Shown here: positions 14,690 through 23,669 of the stretch, in pieces
How positions within the stretch are numbered: position 1 is the first letter of the stretch
How the letters are laid out: each line of letters begins with the position of its first letter
Assembly (NCBI RefSeq): GCF_003429565.1
Contig: NZ_QUAK01000064.1
Span: 1 to 64,000 of the forward strand
Direction: 5' to 3'
From: Streptomyces triticagri
Lineage (GTDB): Bacteria > Actinomycetota > Actinomycetes > Streptomycetales > Streptomycetaceae
DNA: 64,000 nucleotides
Notes under the pieces: model-generated
Database searches by the model: none
Told to the model about the DNA's origin: nothing
Seen by the model: the letters and a program-made list of their open reading frames with translations, nothing else
Position numbers and translations under genes: made by a program

Positions 14690-16750
14690 ATGACTGAGCG
14701 TCAGGCACCCAGAGAAAAGGACCGGCCGTGGCTGATGCGGACCTACGCCGGCCACTCCACGGCGGAGGCGTCCAACGAGCTGTACCGGCGCAATCTCGCC
14801 AAGGGCCAGACGGGTCTGTCGGTCGCCTTCGACCTGCCGACCCAGACGGGCTACGACCCGGACCACATCCTGGCCCGCGGCGAGGTCGGCCGGGTCGGCG
14901 TACCGGTCTCCCATCTCGGTGACATGCGACGGCTGTTCCAGGACATCCCCCTGGAGCAGATGAACACCTCGATGACCATCAACGCCACCGCCATGTGGCT
15001 TCTGGCGCTCTACCAGGTCGTGGCGGAGGAGCAGGGCGCGGACACCAGCAAGCTCCAGGGGACGACGCAGAACGACATCGTCAAGGAGTACCTGTCGCGC
15101 GGTACCCATGTGTTCCCGCCGGGCCCCTCGCTCCGCCTGACCACCGACATGATCGCGTACACGGTGTCCCACATCCCCAAGTGGAACCCGATCAACATCT
15201 GCAGCTACCACCTCCAGGAGGCGGGGGCCACTCCGGTCCAGGAGATCGCGTTCGCGATGTCCACCGCCATCGCGGTGCTCGATGCCGTCCGCGACTCGGG
15301 GCAGGTCCCCGAGGAGAAGTTCGGGGACGTCGTGGCCCGTATCTCCTTCTTCGTGAACGCGGGTGTCCGCTTCATCGAGGAGATGTGCAAGATGCGGGCG
15401 TTCGGGCAGATCTGGGACCAGGTCACCCGCGAGCGTTACGGCATCGAGAACGCGAAGCAGCGCCGCTTCCGCTACGGCGTGCAGGTCAACTCCCTCGGCC
15501 TGACCGAGGCGCAGCCGGAGAACAACGTCCAGCGCATCGTGCTCGAGATGCTGGCCGTGACACTGTCCAAGGACGCCCGGGCCCGCGCCGTCCAACTCCC
15601 GGCCTGGAACGAGGCGTTGGGCCTGCCGCGGCCCTGGGACCAGCAGTGGTCGCTGCGCATCCAGCAGGTCCTCGCGCACGAGAGCGATCTGCTCGAGTAC
15701 GAGGACATCTTCGCCGGTTCGCACGTCGTCGAGAAGAAGGTCGACGCGCTGGTCGCCGAGTCGCTCACCGAGATGGACCGGATCCAGGAGATGGGCGGCG
15801 CGATGGCCGCCGTCGAGTCGGGCTATCTGAAGTCTCAGCTCGTCTCCTCGCACGCCGAGCGCCGGGCCAGGATCGAGGGCGGCGAGGAGAAGATCGTCGG
15901 CGTCAACATCTTCGAGTCGACCGAGCCCAATCCGCTCACCGCCGATCTGGACGCCGCGATCATGACGGTCGACCACGAGGTCGAGGCGAAGGTGGTCCGG
16001 GCCATCGGCGACTGGCGGACCACCCGTCAGGAGTCCACGGACCGGCAGGGCATGGGCGATCCGTACCACTACCCGACCACCCAGCAGGCCCTGGAGCGCC
16101 TGAAGGAGGCCGCGGCCGGCACCGAGAACCTGATGGAGGCCACTCTGGAGTGCGCACGGACCGGGGTGACGACCGGCGAGTGGGCCGAGGCGCTGCGTGA
16201 GGTGTTCGGCGAGTTCCGGGCGCCCACCGGGGTCTCGTCGGCGCCGGTCGCGGTGGCCGCGGAGGAGGGCACGCCGCTCGCCGTCGTCCGCGAGAAGGTC
16301 CGCCGCACCGGTGACGAACTCGGCGGCAAGCTGCGCCTGTTGGTCGGCAAGCCCGGCCTCGACGGGCACTCCAACGGCGCCGAGCAGATCGCCGTACGGG
16401 CCCGCGACGCCGGCTTCGAGGTGGTCTACCAGGGCATCCGGCTGACCCCGGAGCAGATCGTGTCCGCCGCGCTCGCCGAGGACGTGCACTGTGTCGGCCT
16501 GTCGATCCTGTCCGGGTCGCACGCCGAACTGGTGCCGGATGTGCTCGACCGGCTGCGCGAGGCCGGCGCCCCCGACATCCCGGTGATCGTCGGAGGCATC
16601 ATCCCCAACGCCGACGCCGAGGACCTGAAGCAGGCGGGAGTCGCCGCCGTCTTCACCCCCAAGGACTTCGGCATCACGGAGATCATCGGCCGTATCGTCG
16701 ACGAGATCCGCACCGCGAACAAGCTCGACCCTCTGGAGGTCCCCGCATGA
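14690..16750 (+). CDS. meaA: Ethylmalonyl-CoA mutase, B12-dependent (MeaA)
   Basis: The 686-aa enzyme combines an N-terminal TIM-barrel acyl-CoA mutase domain (RTYAGHSTAEASNELYRRNLAKGQTG... onward, about residues 15-520) with a C-terminal cobalamin-binding domain. The base-off motif DGHSNG (DxHxxG) is near residue 557 and the GGIIP loop near 630. It isomerises (2R)-ethylmalonyl-CoA to methylsuccinyl-CoA. MeaA fuses both domains in one chain, unlike two-subunit methylmalonyl-CoA mutases. ATG 14690 follows CGAGGAG, and its stop overlaps the next start (ATGA at 16747). Confidence 0.95.
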   Translation: MTERQAPREKDRPWLMRTYAGHSTAEASNELYRRNLAKGQTGLSVAFDLPTQTGYDPDHILARGEVGRVGVPVSHLGDMRRLFQDIPLEQMNTSMTINATAMWLLALYQVVAEEQGADTSKLQGTTQNDIVKEYLSRGTHVFPPGPSLRLTTDMIAYTVSHIPKWNPINICSYHLQEAGATPVQEIAFAMSTAIAVLDAVRDSGQVPEEKFGDVVARISFFVNAGVRFIEEMCKMRAFGQIWDQVTRERYGIENAKQRRFRYGVQVNSLGLTEAQPENNVQRIVLEMLAVTLSKDARARAVQLPAWNEALGLPRPWDQQWSLRIQQVLAHESDLLEYEDIFAGSHVVEKKVDALVAESLTEMDRIQEMGGAMAAVESGYLKSQLVSSHAERRARIEGGEEKIVGVNIFESTEPNPLTADLDAAIMTVDHEVEAKVVRAIGDWRTTRQESTDRQGMGDPYHYPTTQQALERLKEAAAGTENLMEATLECARTGVTTGEWAEALREVFGEFRAPTGVSSAPVAVAAEEGTPLAVVREKVRRTGDELGGKLRLLVGKPGLDGHSNGAEQIAVRARDAGFEVVYQGIRLTPEQIVSAALAEDVHCVGLSILSGSHAELVPDVLDRLREAGAPDIPVIVGGIIPNADAEDLKQAGVAAVFTPKDFGITEIIGRIVDEIRTANKLDPLEVPA

Positions 16751-17712
16751 CCAGCCCCGTCAACCGCCTTCGCCCCCGCCGTTCGTGTCTGGCCGTGCCC
16801 GGCTCGAACCCGCGCTTCCTGGAGAAGGCCCAGGGCCTCCCCGCCGACCAGGTCTTCCTCGACCTGGAGGACGCCTGCGCCCCGCTGGCCAAGCCGGACG
16901 CCCGGCACACCATCGTGAAGTTCCTCAACGAGGGCGACTGGACCGGCAAGACGCGGGTGGTGCGGGTCAACGACTGGACCACCGAGTGGACATACCGCGA
17001 CGTCGTCACGGTCGTCGAGGGCGCGGGCCAGAATCTCGACTGCATCATGCTGCCGAAGGTCCAGGACGCCCAGCAGATCGTCGCCCTCGACCTGCTGCTC
17101 ACCCAGATCGAGAAGACGATGGGCTTCGAGGTCGGCAGGATCGGCATCGAGGCGCAGATCGAGAACGCCCAGGGCCTGAACAACGTCAACGCGATCGCCG
17201 AGGCGTCCCCGCGCACCGAGACCATCATCTTCGGCCCCGCCGACTTCATGGCGTCCATCAACATGAAGTCCCTGGTCGTCGGCGAGCAGCCGCCCGGCTA
17301 CCCGGCGGACGCCTACCACTACATCCTGATGAAGATCCTCATGGCCGCCCGCGCCAACGACCTCCAGGCGATCGACGGCCCGTACCTGCAGATCAAGAAC
17401 GTCGACGGGTACCGCGAGGTCGCCGCCCGCGCCGCCGCCCTCGGCTTCGACGGCAAGTGGGTGCTGCACCCGGGCCAGGTCGAGGCGTCCAACGAGATCT
17501 TCTCGCCGTCCCAGGACGACTACGACCACGCCGAGCTGATCCTGGACGCGTACGACTACTACACGTCCGAGGCGGGCGGCAAGAAGGGCTCCGCGATGCT
17601 CGGCGACGAGATGATCGACGAGGCCAGCCGCAAGATGGCCCTGGTCATCTCCGGGAAGGGCCGGGCCGCCGGCATGCAGCGCACCACCCAGTTCGAGGCC
17701 CCGGAGGCGTAA
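16747..17712 (+). CDS. mcl: HpcH/HpaI-type CoA ester lyase (beta-methylmalyl-CoA/malyl-CoA lyase)
   Basis: This 321-aa CitE-like lyase begins with RPRRSCLAVPGSNPRFLEKA, the family N-terminus, and has the acidic metal/substrate residues in FLDLEDACAP, IGIEAQIENAQG and IIFGPADFMAS. In the ethylmalonyl-CoA pathway it cleaves beta-methylmalyl-CoA to glyoxylate and propionyl-CoA, and can act on malyl-CoA. It is translationally coupled to meaA by a 4-bp overlap and followed 7 bp later by mch. Confidence 0.94.
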   Translation: MTSPVNRLRPRRSCLAVPGSNPRFLEKAQGLPADQVFLDLEDACAPLAKPDARHTIVKFLNEGDWTGKTRVVRVNDWTTEWTYRDVVTVVEGAGQNLDCIMLPKVQDAQQIVALDLLLTQIEKTMGFEVGRIGIEAQIENAQGLNNVNAIAEASPRTETIIFGPADFMASINMKSLVVGEQPPGYPADAYHYILMKILMAARANDLQAIDGPYLQIKNVDGYREVAARAAALGFDGKWVLHPGQVEASNEIFSPSQDDYDHAELILDAYDYYTSEAGGKKGSAMLGDEMIDEASRKMALVISGKGRAAGMQRTTQFEAPEA

Positions 17713-17718
17713 GACATC

Positions 17719-18249
17719 ATGCAGTTCGGCCGCACCTACGAAGAGTTCACCGTCGGGGACGTGTACAAGCACTGGCCCGGGAAGACGGTGACCGAGTACG
17801 ACGACCACCTGTTCTGTCTGCTCACCATGAACCACCACCCGCTCCACATGGACGTCAACTATGCGGAGAGCACCACGGACTTCGGCAAGAACGTCGTGGT
17901 GGGCAACTACATCTACTCGCTGCTTCTCGGCATGTCCGTGCCGGACGTCTCGGGCAAGGCGATCGCCAATCTGGAGATCGAGTCGCTGAAGCACGTGGCG
18001 CCGACCTTCCACGGCGACACGATCTACGGCGAGACGACCGTCCTGGACAAGACGCCGTCGAGGTCGAAGAACGACCGCGGGATCGTGCATGTGGAGACCA
18101 AGGGCTACAAGCAGGACGGCACGCTCGTGTGCGTGTTCCGCCGCAAGGTGATGGTGCCCACCGAGACGTACATCAAGGAGCGCGGCGGCGAGCAGCCGGG
18201 CCGCCCCGAGCTGCTCGACGCTCCTAAGAAGACGCAGGAGAAGAAGTAA
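17719..18249 (+). CDS. mch: MaoC-family mesaconyl-CoA hydratase
   Basis: This 176-aa hot-dog fold protein has the MaoC dehydratase motif region HHPLHMDVNYAE followed by VVVGNYIYSLLLGMSV. It hydrates mesaconyl-(C1)-CoA to beta-methylmalyl-CoA, the substrate of the lyase encoded immediately upstream. Other Mch proteins are double hot-dog (about 340 aa); this actinomycete form is a single domain, which presumably dimerises. The gene order mcl-mch-mcd runs against pathway order but in one transcription unit. Confidence 0.9.
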   Translation: MQFGRTYEEFTVGDVYKHWPGKTVTEYDDHLFCLLTMNHHPLHMDVNYAESTTDFGKNVVVGNYIYSLLLGMSVPDVSGKAIANLEIESLKHVAPTFHGDTIYGETTVLDKTPSRSKNDRGIVHVETKGYKQDGTLVCVFRRKVMVPTETYIKERGGEQPGRPELLDAPKKTQEKK

Positions 18250-18251
18250 CC

Positions 18252-19457
18252 ATGAGCCGACTCGCGCAGACCGCCGGTCTCACCGACATCCAGCAGGAGA
18301 TCCTCTCCACCGTCCGGGACTTCGTCGACAAGGAGATCATCCCGGTCGCCACGGAGCTCGAGCACCGCGACGAGTATCCGCAAGCGATCGTGGACGGACT
18401 CAAGGAGTTGGGCCTGTTCGGCCTGATGATCCCCGAGGAGTACGGCGGTCTGGGCGAGTCGCTGCTCACCTACGCGCTGTGCGTGGAGGAGATCGCCCGT
18501 GGCTGGATGAGCGTCTCCGGAATCATCAACACCCACTTCATCGTGGCGTACATGCTCAAACAGCACGGCACGCAGGAGCAGAAGGACACCTTCCTGCCGC
18601 GGATGGCGGCCGGCGAGGTGCGGGGCGCGTTCTCGATGTCCGAGCCGGCGCTCGGCTCCGATGTGTCGGCGATCACGTCCAAGGGTGTTCAGGACGGCGA
18701 GGAGTACGTCCTCAACGGCCAGAAGATGTGGCTGACGAACGGCGGTTCGTCCACTCTGGTCGCTGTTCTGTGCCGAAGTGACGAAGGACACCCCGAGGGC
18801 ACTCCGGCGCACAAGTCGATGACCACTTTCCTTGTCGAGAAGGAGCCCGGATTCGGTGAGGTGCGCCCCGGACTCACCATTCCCGGCAAGATCGAGAAGA
18901 TGGGTTACAAGGGCGTCGACACGACCGAACTCATCATGGACGGACTGCGCATTCCGGCCAATCGCGTGCTCGGCGGCACCACTGGCCGCGGGTTTTACCA
19001 AATGATGGACGGCGTGGAAGTCGGCCGGGTCAATGTCGCGGCCCGTGGTTGCGGTGTCGCGCAGCGTGCCTTCGAACTGGGCGTCTCCTACGCGCAGCAG
19101 CGGCACACCTTCGGCAAGGCCATCGCCCACCACCAGGCGATCCAGTTCAAGCTGGCCGAAATGGCCACCAAGGTCGAAGCCGCCCATGCGATGATGGTGA
19201 ACGCAGCACGCAAAAAGGACTCCGGAGAGCGAAACGACCTCGAAGCAGGGATGGCGAAGTACCTCGCCTCCGAGTACTGCAAAGAGGTCGTGGAGGACGC
19301 GTTCCGGATTCATGGCGGTTACGGGTTCTCGAAGGAGTACGAGATCGAGCGTCTCTACCGCGAGGCACCCATGCTCTTGATCGGCGAAGGTACCGCCGAG
19401 ATCCAGAAAATGATCATTGGCAGGCGGCTACTCGAAGAGTATCGACTCCAGGGCTGA
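18252..19457 (+). CDS. mcd: Acyl-CoA dehydrogenase, probable (2S)-methylsuccinyl-CoA dehydrogenase
   Basis: The 401-aa flavoprotein has the acyl-CoA dehydrogenase signatures AFSMSEPALGSDVSAI (FAD/substrate), a conserved GYGFSKEYEIERLYREA near the C-terminus and GEGTAEIQKMIIGRRLL at the end. It oxidises methylsuccinyl-CoA to mesaconyl-CoA, which fits its place immediately after mch. Proteobacterial Mcd is longer (about 550 aa); assignment here rests mainly on operon context. It starts 3 bp after the mch stop. Confidence 0.88.
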   Translation: MSRLAQTAGLTDIQQEILSTVRDFVDKEIIPVATELEHRDEYPQAIVDGLKELGLFGLMIPEEYGGLGESLLTYALCVEEIARGWMSVSGIINTHFIVAYMLKQHGTQEQKDTFLPRMAAGEVRGAFSMSEPALGSDVSAITSKGVQDGEEYVLNGQKMWLTNGGSSTLVAVLCRSDEGHPEGTPAHKSMTTFLVEKEPGFGEVRPGLTIPGKIEKMGYKGVDTTELIMDGLRIPANRVLGGTTGRGFYQMMDGVEVGRVNVAARGCGVAQRAFELGVSYAQQRHTFGKAIAHHQAIQFKLAEMATKVEAAHAMMVNAARKKDSGERNDLEAGMAKYLASEYCKEVVEDAFRIHGGYGFSKEYEIERLYREAPMLLIGEGTAEIQKMIIGRRLLEEYRLQG

Positions 19458-19480
19458 ATATCCCTTTCGGGATGTTTCCT
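19458..19480 (+). terminator. Weak hairpin after the ethylmalonyl-CoA operon
   Basis: ATCCC-TTTC-GGGAT is followed by GTTTCCTT immediately after the mcd stop codon. The same 168-bp gap holds a GTTGC-N5-GCAAC inverted repeat (19545-19559) ahead of psd, a possible operator. Confidence 0.45.
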
Positions 19481-19625
19481 TCGGGATGAAGCTCACGCCG
19501 AGTCAACACTCTTCGGCCGCCGACTCGGCTTCCTGGCTTGCCCAGTTGCAGCCCGCAACCGGTACCATCCCCGAAAGCCGCCGTCCCCCGTCACTGCGCG
19601 GCATCATCCGCTACGAAGGTCATCC

Positions 19626-20282
19626 ATGCCCCACAGCCAAACCTCTGCACCACGCGACGGCGCCCTCAGGGGCCGACTTGCTCGCGGAGCATCGCCGTGG
19701 CTCCTGCCGACCGTCGCCACCGCAGCCATCAGCCTCGCCCGCTCGCGCCGTTCCGGCGCCGCGAAGGCCGTGGCCGTCCCCGCCACCGCGCTTGCGGCGG
19801 GGATGCTGTGGTTCTTCCGCGACCCCGAGCGCGAGATCACTCAGGGCCGGGTCATCTCCCCGGCCGACGGTGTGGTGCAGAGCATCATGCCGTGGAAGGA
19901 CGGACGCACCCGCGTCGCGATCTTCATGAGCCCGTTGAACGTTCACGTGAACCGTGCGCCGCTGGCCGGCTCGGTGACCTCCGTGGAGCACGTACCGGGC
20001 GGATTCGTCCCGGCGTTCAACAAGGAGAGCGAGAACAACGAGCGGGTGGTGTGGCACTTCGACACCGAGCTCGGTGACATCGAGATGGTGCAGATCGCCG
20101 GCGCGGTGGCCCGCCGTATCGTCCCGTACATCCCGCAGGGCACGAAGGTGGAGCAGGGCGAGCGGATCGGCCTCATCCGGTTCGGCTCCCGCGTCGACCT
20201 CTACCTCCCCGAAGGAGTCGAGGTCGATGTCGAGGTCGGACAGAAGACCGTGGCTGGGGTGACTCGCATTGACCGTGCTTGA
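19626..20282 (+). CDS. psd: Phosphatidylserine decarboxylase, short (archaeal-type) form
   Basis: The 218-aa proenzyme decarboxylates phosphatidylserine to phosphatidylethanolamine at the membrane. It has an N-terminal hydrophobic stretch (about residues 30-55, ending MLWFFRDPERE), the catalytic segment PLNVHVNRAPL, and the self-cleavage motif FGSRVD with G187-S188, where Ser becomes the pyruvoyl group. The GS rather than LGST motif is typical of the short form. Its end overlaps the next gene, consistent with coordinated synthesis with PssA. Confidence 0.95.
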   Translation: MPHSQTSAPRDGALRGRLARGASPWLLPTVATAAISLARSRRSGAAKAVAVPATALAAGMLWFFRDPEREITQGRVISPADGVVQSIMPWKDGRTRVAIFMSPLNVHVNRAPLAGSVTSVEHVPGGFVPAFNKESENNERVVWHFDTELGDIEMVQIAGAVARRIVPYIPQGTKVEQGERIGLIRFGSRVDLYLPEGVEVDVEVGQKTVAGVTRIDRA

Positions 20283-21126
20283 TCCCGACACACCGACCGG
20301 GTGGGCGCCCGGAGCCGACGACGAGGACGACCCGACCGAAGACATGCCGCTGTCCATGCGGCTGTCGATAGCGGACACCCTCACCCTCGGCAACGCCACC
20401 TGCGGCTTCATGGCCGTGTACTTCACCACGACCGGCATCCTGATCCCGCACCTGATGGGCAGCGACGAGTCGGGCATGGCCCGGCACAGCGCGGCCACGG
20501 CCGTGATCCTGATGCTGTGCGCGGCCGTCTTCGACCTCTTCGACGGACTGGTCGCGCGCAAGCTGCGCAGCTCGCCGATGGGCGCCGAGCTGGACAACCT
20601 CTCGGACCTGATCAGCTTCGGCCTCGCGCCGGCGTACTTCGTCCTCGTCTACGGCATGGTCGCGGACGACGCGCACCAGCGGGTGGCCGCGGTGGGGGCG
20701 ATCGTGGTGCTTCTGGCGGTGGTCCTGCGGCTTGCCAGATTCTCCTGCGTGACCCTGAAGGACGGCACCTTCCAGGGCATGCCGAGCCCGTTCGGTGCGC
20801 TCACCGTGGTCTCGATCGTGCTCCTCGAGCTGCCCTTCGTGGCGACGCTGCTCGCGATCGTGGGCACCGCCTGGCTGATGGTGAGCCGGGTCGAGTACCC
20901 GAAGCCGCGCGGCCCGCTGGCGGTGGCGATGCTCTCCTGGATCGTGGCGGCCATGGGGCTGCTCGCGGCCTGGGCCTTCGACGCCCCCGGCGGCCAGCTG
21001 CTCCTGCAGACCGGCTGCGCGCTGCAGCTGGTGCTCGGCGCGGTGATCCCGCTGTTCGCCACGGCCCGCCGGGTGAACAACTTCCGCGGCAACCGCCGGG
21101 ACGCACGGGCGGCCCAGCTGCCCTGA
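20269..21126 (+). CDS. pssA: CDP-diacylglycerol--serine O-phosphatidyltransferase
   Basis: The 285-aa integral membrane enzyme makes phosphatidylserine from CDP-diacylglycerol and serine. The CDP-alcohol phosphotransferase motif D-G-x2-A-R-x8-G-x3-D-x3-D is complete (DGLVARKLRSSPMGAELDNL plus SD, about residues 91-112). Several hydrophobic helices follow. The TTG start at 20269 overlaps psd by 14 bp; GTG 20275 is an alternative. Confidence 0.95.
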   Translation: MTVLDPDTPTGWAPGADDEDDPTEDMPLSMRLSIADTLTLGNATCGFMAVYFTTTGILIPHLMGSDESGMARHSAATAVILMLCAAVFDLFDGLVARKLRSSPMGAELDNLSDLISFGLAPAYFVLVYGMVADDAHQRVAAVGAIVVLLAVVLRLARFSCVTLKDGTFQGMPSPFGALTVVSIVLLELPFVATLLAIVGTAWLMVSRVEYPKPRGPLAVAMLSWIVAAMGLLAAWAFDAPGGQLLLQTGCALQLVLGAVIPLFATARRVNNFRGNRRDARAAQLP

Positions 21127-21147
21127 TCGACCCGCCGCAGACGTACG

Positions 21148-21196
21148 TACGACGAGGGCCCCGAACCGGCGCGATCGGTTCGGGGCCCTCGTCGTA
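21148..21196. terminator. Strong bidirectional terminator between pssA and the liv operon
   Basis: A perfect 21-bp stem (21148-21168 with 21176-21196) encloses a 7-nt loop between convergent genes. The stem core is GGGCCCCGAACC/GGTTCGGGGCCC. Confidence 0.9.
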
Positions 21197-21216
21197 TCTG
21201 CACATTCTCCGTGGGA

Positions 21217-22506
21217 TCAGTCCTCGCCGGGTGTGAAGTCCTTCGCCTCGGCCGCCGTGCCGGCCTCCCTGACCACCGACGAGCCGCCCTTCGCGCCCTT
21301 GTCCGGGCGGATGATCACGCTCTCGGTCGACGAGGGCGCCTGTGGGTCGGAGAAGTCCTGGGCGCCGAAGCCGGTGTCGTAGGAGTCCATCGTCAGGAGG
21401 GCCTTGCCGACGCCCTCGCGTGTGAGGTCCTTGGCCTTGCAGGCCCGCTTCAGGGCCTCGCCGAAGGTGGAGGCCGCCGTCCAGCCCGCGACCACGCCGT
21501 TGTCCAGCGCGTCCTTCGGATAGGCGGCCGCATAGTCCTTCGCCAGCTTGCTCGGGCCCTCGGCCTTGTCACCGATGGGCAGCGAGGGCGTGGAGACGTA
21601 ATACATCTTCTCGAGCGCCGGGCCCGCCTGGGTGGCCAGGAGCTGCGGGGCGAACGCCGAGTTGTTGCCGATCACCGGGACCTTCAGGCCGCTCGCGGCC
21701 GCCACGCCCACCAGAGAGGCGGCCTGGCGCGGGCCGGCGCTGATCACCACGGCCTTGACTCCGGCCTTCTTCAGGGCGACGACCTGCGCCGACATGTCGT
21801 TGTCGGTCGGCTTGATCTTCTGCTCCACGACGGTCAGACCGGACTCCTTGGCCATGTGCCGGGAGCCGGCCAGGGCATTCTCGCCGTAGTCGCCCTCGAA
21901 GTAGACGTGCCCGATCCTGTCTCCCTTCTTCAGGCCCTTCTCCTTCAACAGGAAGTCGATCGCGTTGATCGTCTCCAGGTCGTACGTGGAGCCGAGGACC
22001 CGGACGTACGGGTTGCCGAGCAGATCCGCGGACCAGGCCTGCGGGATGACCAGGGCCTTGTCGGAGCGGATGCGGCCGTCCACCGAGGCGACGAACGGGG
22101 AGCCGATGAACTGGGCGAAGCCGAGCACCTTCGGCTCCAACTCGGTGTACGCGGCCACCGCCTTCTGCGGGTCGTAGCCGTGGTCGCGGACCGTGAGGGA
22201 GAGTTTGCGGCCGCAGATGCCGCCCGCGGCGTTGGTCTGCTTCACATACAGCTGCTGTGCCTGGGTGACGCTCTTGCCGAGGGTGGCGTAGACGCCGGTG
22301 CGGTCGGTGAGGGCGCCGAGCGGGATCTTCTTGTCGGTGACGCCGTCGCCGGTCTTCACTCCCCCGGCGCCCGCCTTGCCGCCGTCGTCGCCGTCGGTCG
22401 CCTTGGAGCTGCAGGCGGCCGCGCCGAGGGCGAGCAGCGTGGCGAGCGCGGTGGCCGCGGCCCGGGTGGAGCGCCTGGCCCGGTGGGTCCTGGTCTGCGC
22501 GTTCAT
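21217..22506 (-). CDS. ABC transporter substrate-binding lipoprotein, branched-chain amino acid type
   Basis: The 429-aa protein starts with a basic n-region and a lipobox LGAAAC (Cys32 region), so it is a lipoprotein anchored outside the membrane. The mature part follows the type I periplasmic-binding fold of Leu/Ile/Val- or amide-binding proteins (IPLGALTDRTGVYATLGKS, YFEGDYGENALAGSRHMAKE). The ligand may be amino acids, short amides or urea. It is the last gene of livF-livG-livH-livM-livK-type order, with ATGA overlap to the permease gene. Confidence 0.9.
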   Translation of the reverse strand: MNAQTRTHRARRSTRAAATALATLLALGAAACSSKATDGDDGGKAGAGGVKTGDGVTDKKIPLGALTDRTGVYATLGKSVTQAQQLYVKQTNAAGGICGRKLSLTVRDHGYDPQKAVAAYTELEPKVLGFAQFIGSPFVASVDGRIRSDKALVIPQAWSADLLGNPYVRVLGSTYDLETINAIDFLLKEKGLKKGDRIGHVYFEGDYGENALAGSRHMAKESGLTVVEQKIKPTDNDMSAQVVALKKAGVKAVVISAGPRQAASLVGVAAASGLKVPVIGNNSAFAPQLLATQAGPALEKMYYVSTPSLPIGDKAEGPSKLAKDYAAAYPKDALDNGVVAGWTAASTFGEALKRACKAKDLTREGVGKALLTMDSYDTGFGAQDFSDPQAPSSTESVIIRPDKGAKGGSSVVREAGTAAEAKDFTPGED

Positions 22507-23669
22507 CGTTCCTCCCCTGAGGGTCCTGGAGTTCCAGGTGTGGGCTTGTCGGGGTGCTTCGGGGGTGCGGTTCGGCGGGTGACCAGCCTGATCAGGCCGC
22601 CCGGCAAGAACAGGACGACCGCGACGACCGCGGCGCCGTACAGATAGCGGGCCGCCTCGCCCGGCGCGACGCCGCCGGTGCCCGATTCGGCGACCAGCGG
22701 CAGGGCGTCGCTGTAGCGCGTGAGCACCTGCGGCAGGAGCGAGACGAAGGCCGCGCCGACCACCGCCCCGGCGACCGAGCCGAGGCCGCCGATCACGATC
22801 ATGGCGAGGTACTCGAGTGACAGGACCATGCCGAAGTAGTCGGGCACGGTCCGCTGGAAGACCAGGGCCAGCAGGACGCCCGCGAGGCCCGCGTACATCG
22901 AGGACAGGACGAAGGCCGCCGCCCGGTAGCGGGCGACCGGCACGCCCATCACACCGGCCGCGATGCGATGGTCGCGGATCACGTTCATCGCCCGGCCGGG
23001 CCGGCCGCGCAGCACTCCGCGGGCGAAGAGTGCGCAGCCGGCGAGCAGCACGAGTCCGGCGTACCAGAGCTTCTCGGCGGAGCCGAACGGGATGGCCGCG
23101 ACGACCAGTTCGCTGTCGTCGAAGCGGAAGCCCAGGATGTTCAGGGGCGGCACGTCCCGGCCGTTGAAGCCGCCGGTCAGGTCGTGGGCGTTGAAGAGCA
23201 CATGCTGGCCGATGAAGATCAGGGCGAGGGTGGCGATGCCGAGATAGGCGCCGCGCAGCCGGCCCGCGATGGGGCTGAAGAGCCCGCCGGCCAGACCCGC
23301 GAGGGCCACCGCGAGGACCGCGGCGACGGCGGTGGGCAGGCCCAGTCCGGTCAGCTCGTCGCCGCCGTCGCCGGCGAAGGCGCAGTATCCGTACGCCCCT
23401 ACGGCCAGGAAGAAGGCGTGACCCATGGAGAGTTGGCCGGTGGAGCCGGTGAGCATGTTGATGCCGATCGCGCCGATCGCCGCGGCCATCGCGAACAGGC
23501 CCGCCTGCAGCCAGAACCGGTCGAGATAGAACGGCAGCGCGAGCAGCAGCACAGAGCCCGCGATCCAGAGGTACGTACGGGGGCGGGGTGGCCAGGCGGG
23601 GCGCAGGGCGGTCTTCGCCGGCGGTGCTCCCCTGCCCGCCACGACGGTCGTTCCTGGTGCGTCAGACAC
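22503..23669 (-). CDS. Branched-chain amino acid ABC transporter permease (LivM-like)
   Basis: The 388-aa membrane protein has 8-10 hydrophobic segments and the LivM hallmark region INMLTGSTGQLSMGHAFFLAVGAYGYC plus the cytoplasmic loop GRPGRAMNVIRDHRIAAGVMGVPVARYR. The GTG at 23669 overlaps the end of the LivH gene by 8 bp. It forms the channel with LivH and is energised by the LivG/LivF pair encoded upstream. Confidence 0.93.
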   Translation of the reverse strand: MSDAPGTTVVAGRGAPPAKTALRPAWPPRPRTYLWIAGSVLLLALPFYLDRFWLQAGLFAMAAAIGAIGINMLTGSTGQLSMGHAFFLAVGAYGYCAFAGDGGDELTGLGLPTAVAAVLAVALAGLAGGLFSPIAGRLRGAYLGIATLALIFIGQHVLFNAHDLTGGFNGRDVPPLNILGFRFDDSELVVAAIPFGSAEKLWYAGLVLLAGCALFARGVLRGRPGRAMNVIRDHRIAAGVMGVPVARYRAAAFVLSSMYAGLAGVLLALVFQRTVPDYFGMVLSLEYLAMIVIGGLGSVAGAVVGAAFVSLLPQVLTRYSDALPLVAESGTGGVAPGEAARYLYGAAVVAVVLFLPGGLIRLVTRRTAPPKHPDKPTPGTPGPSGEER

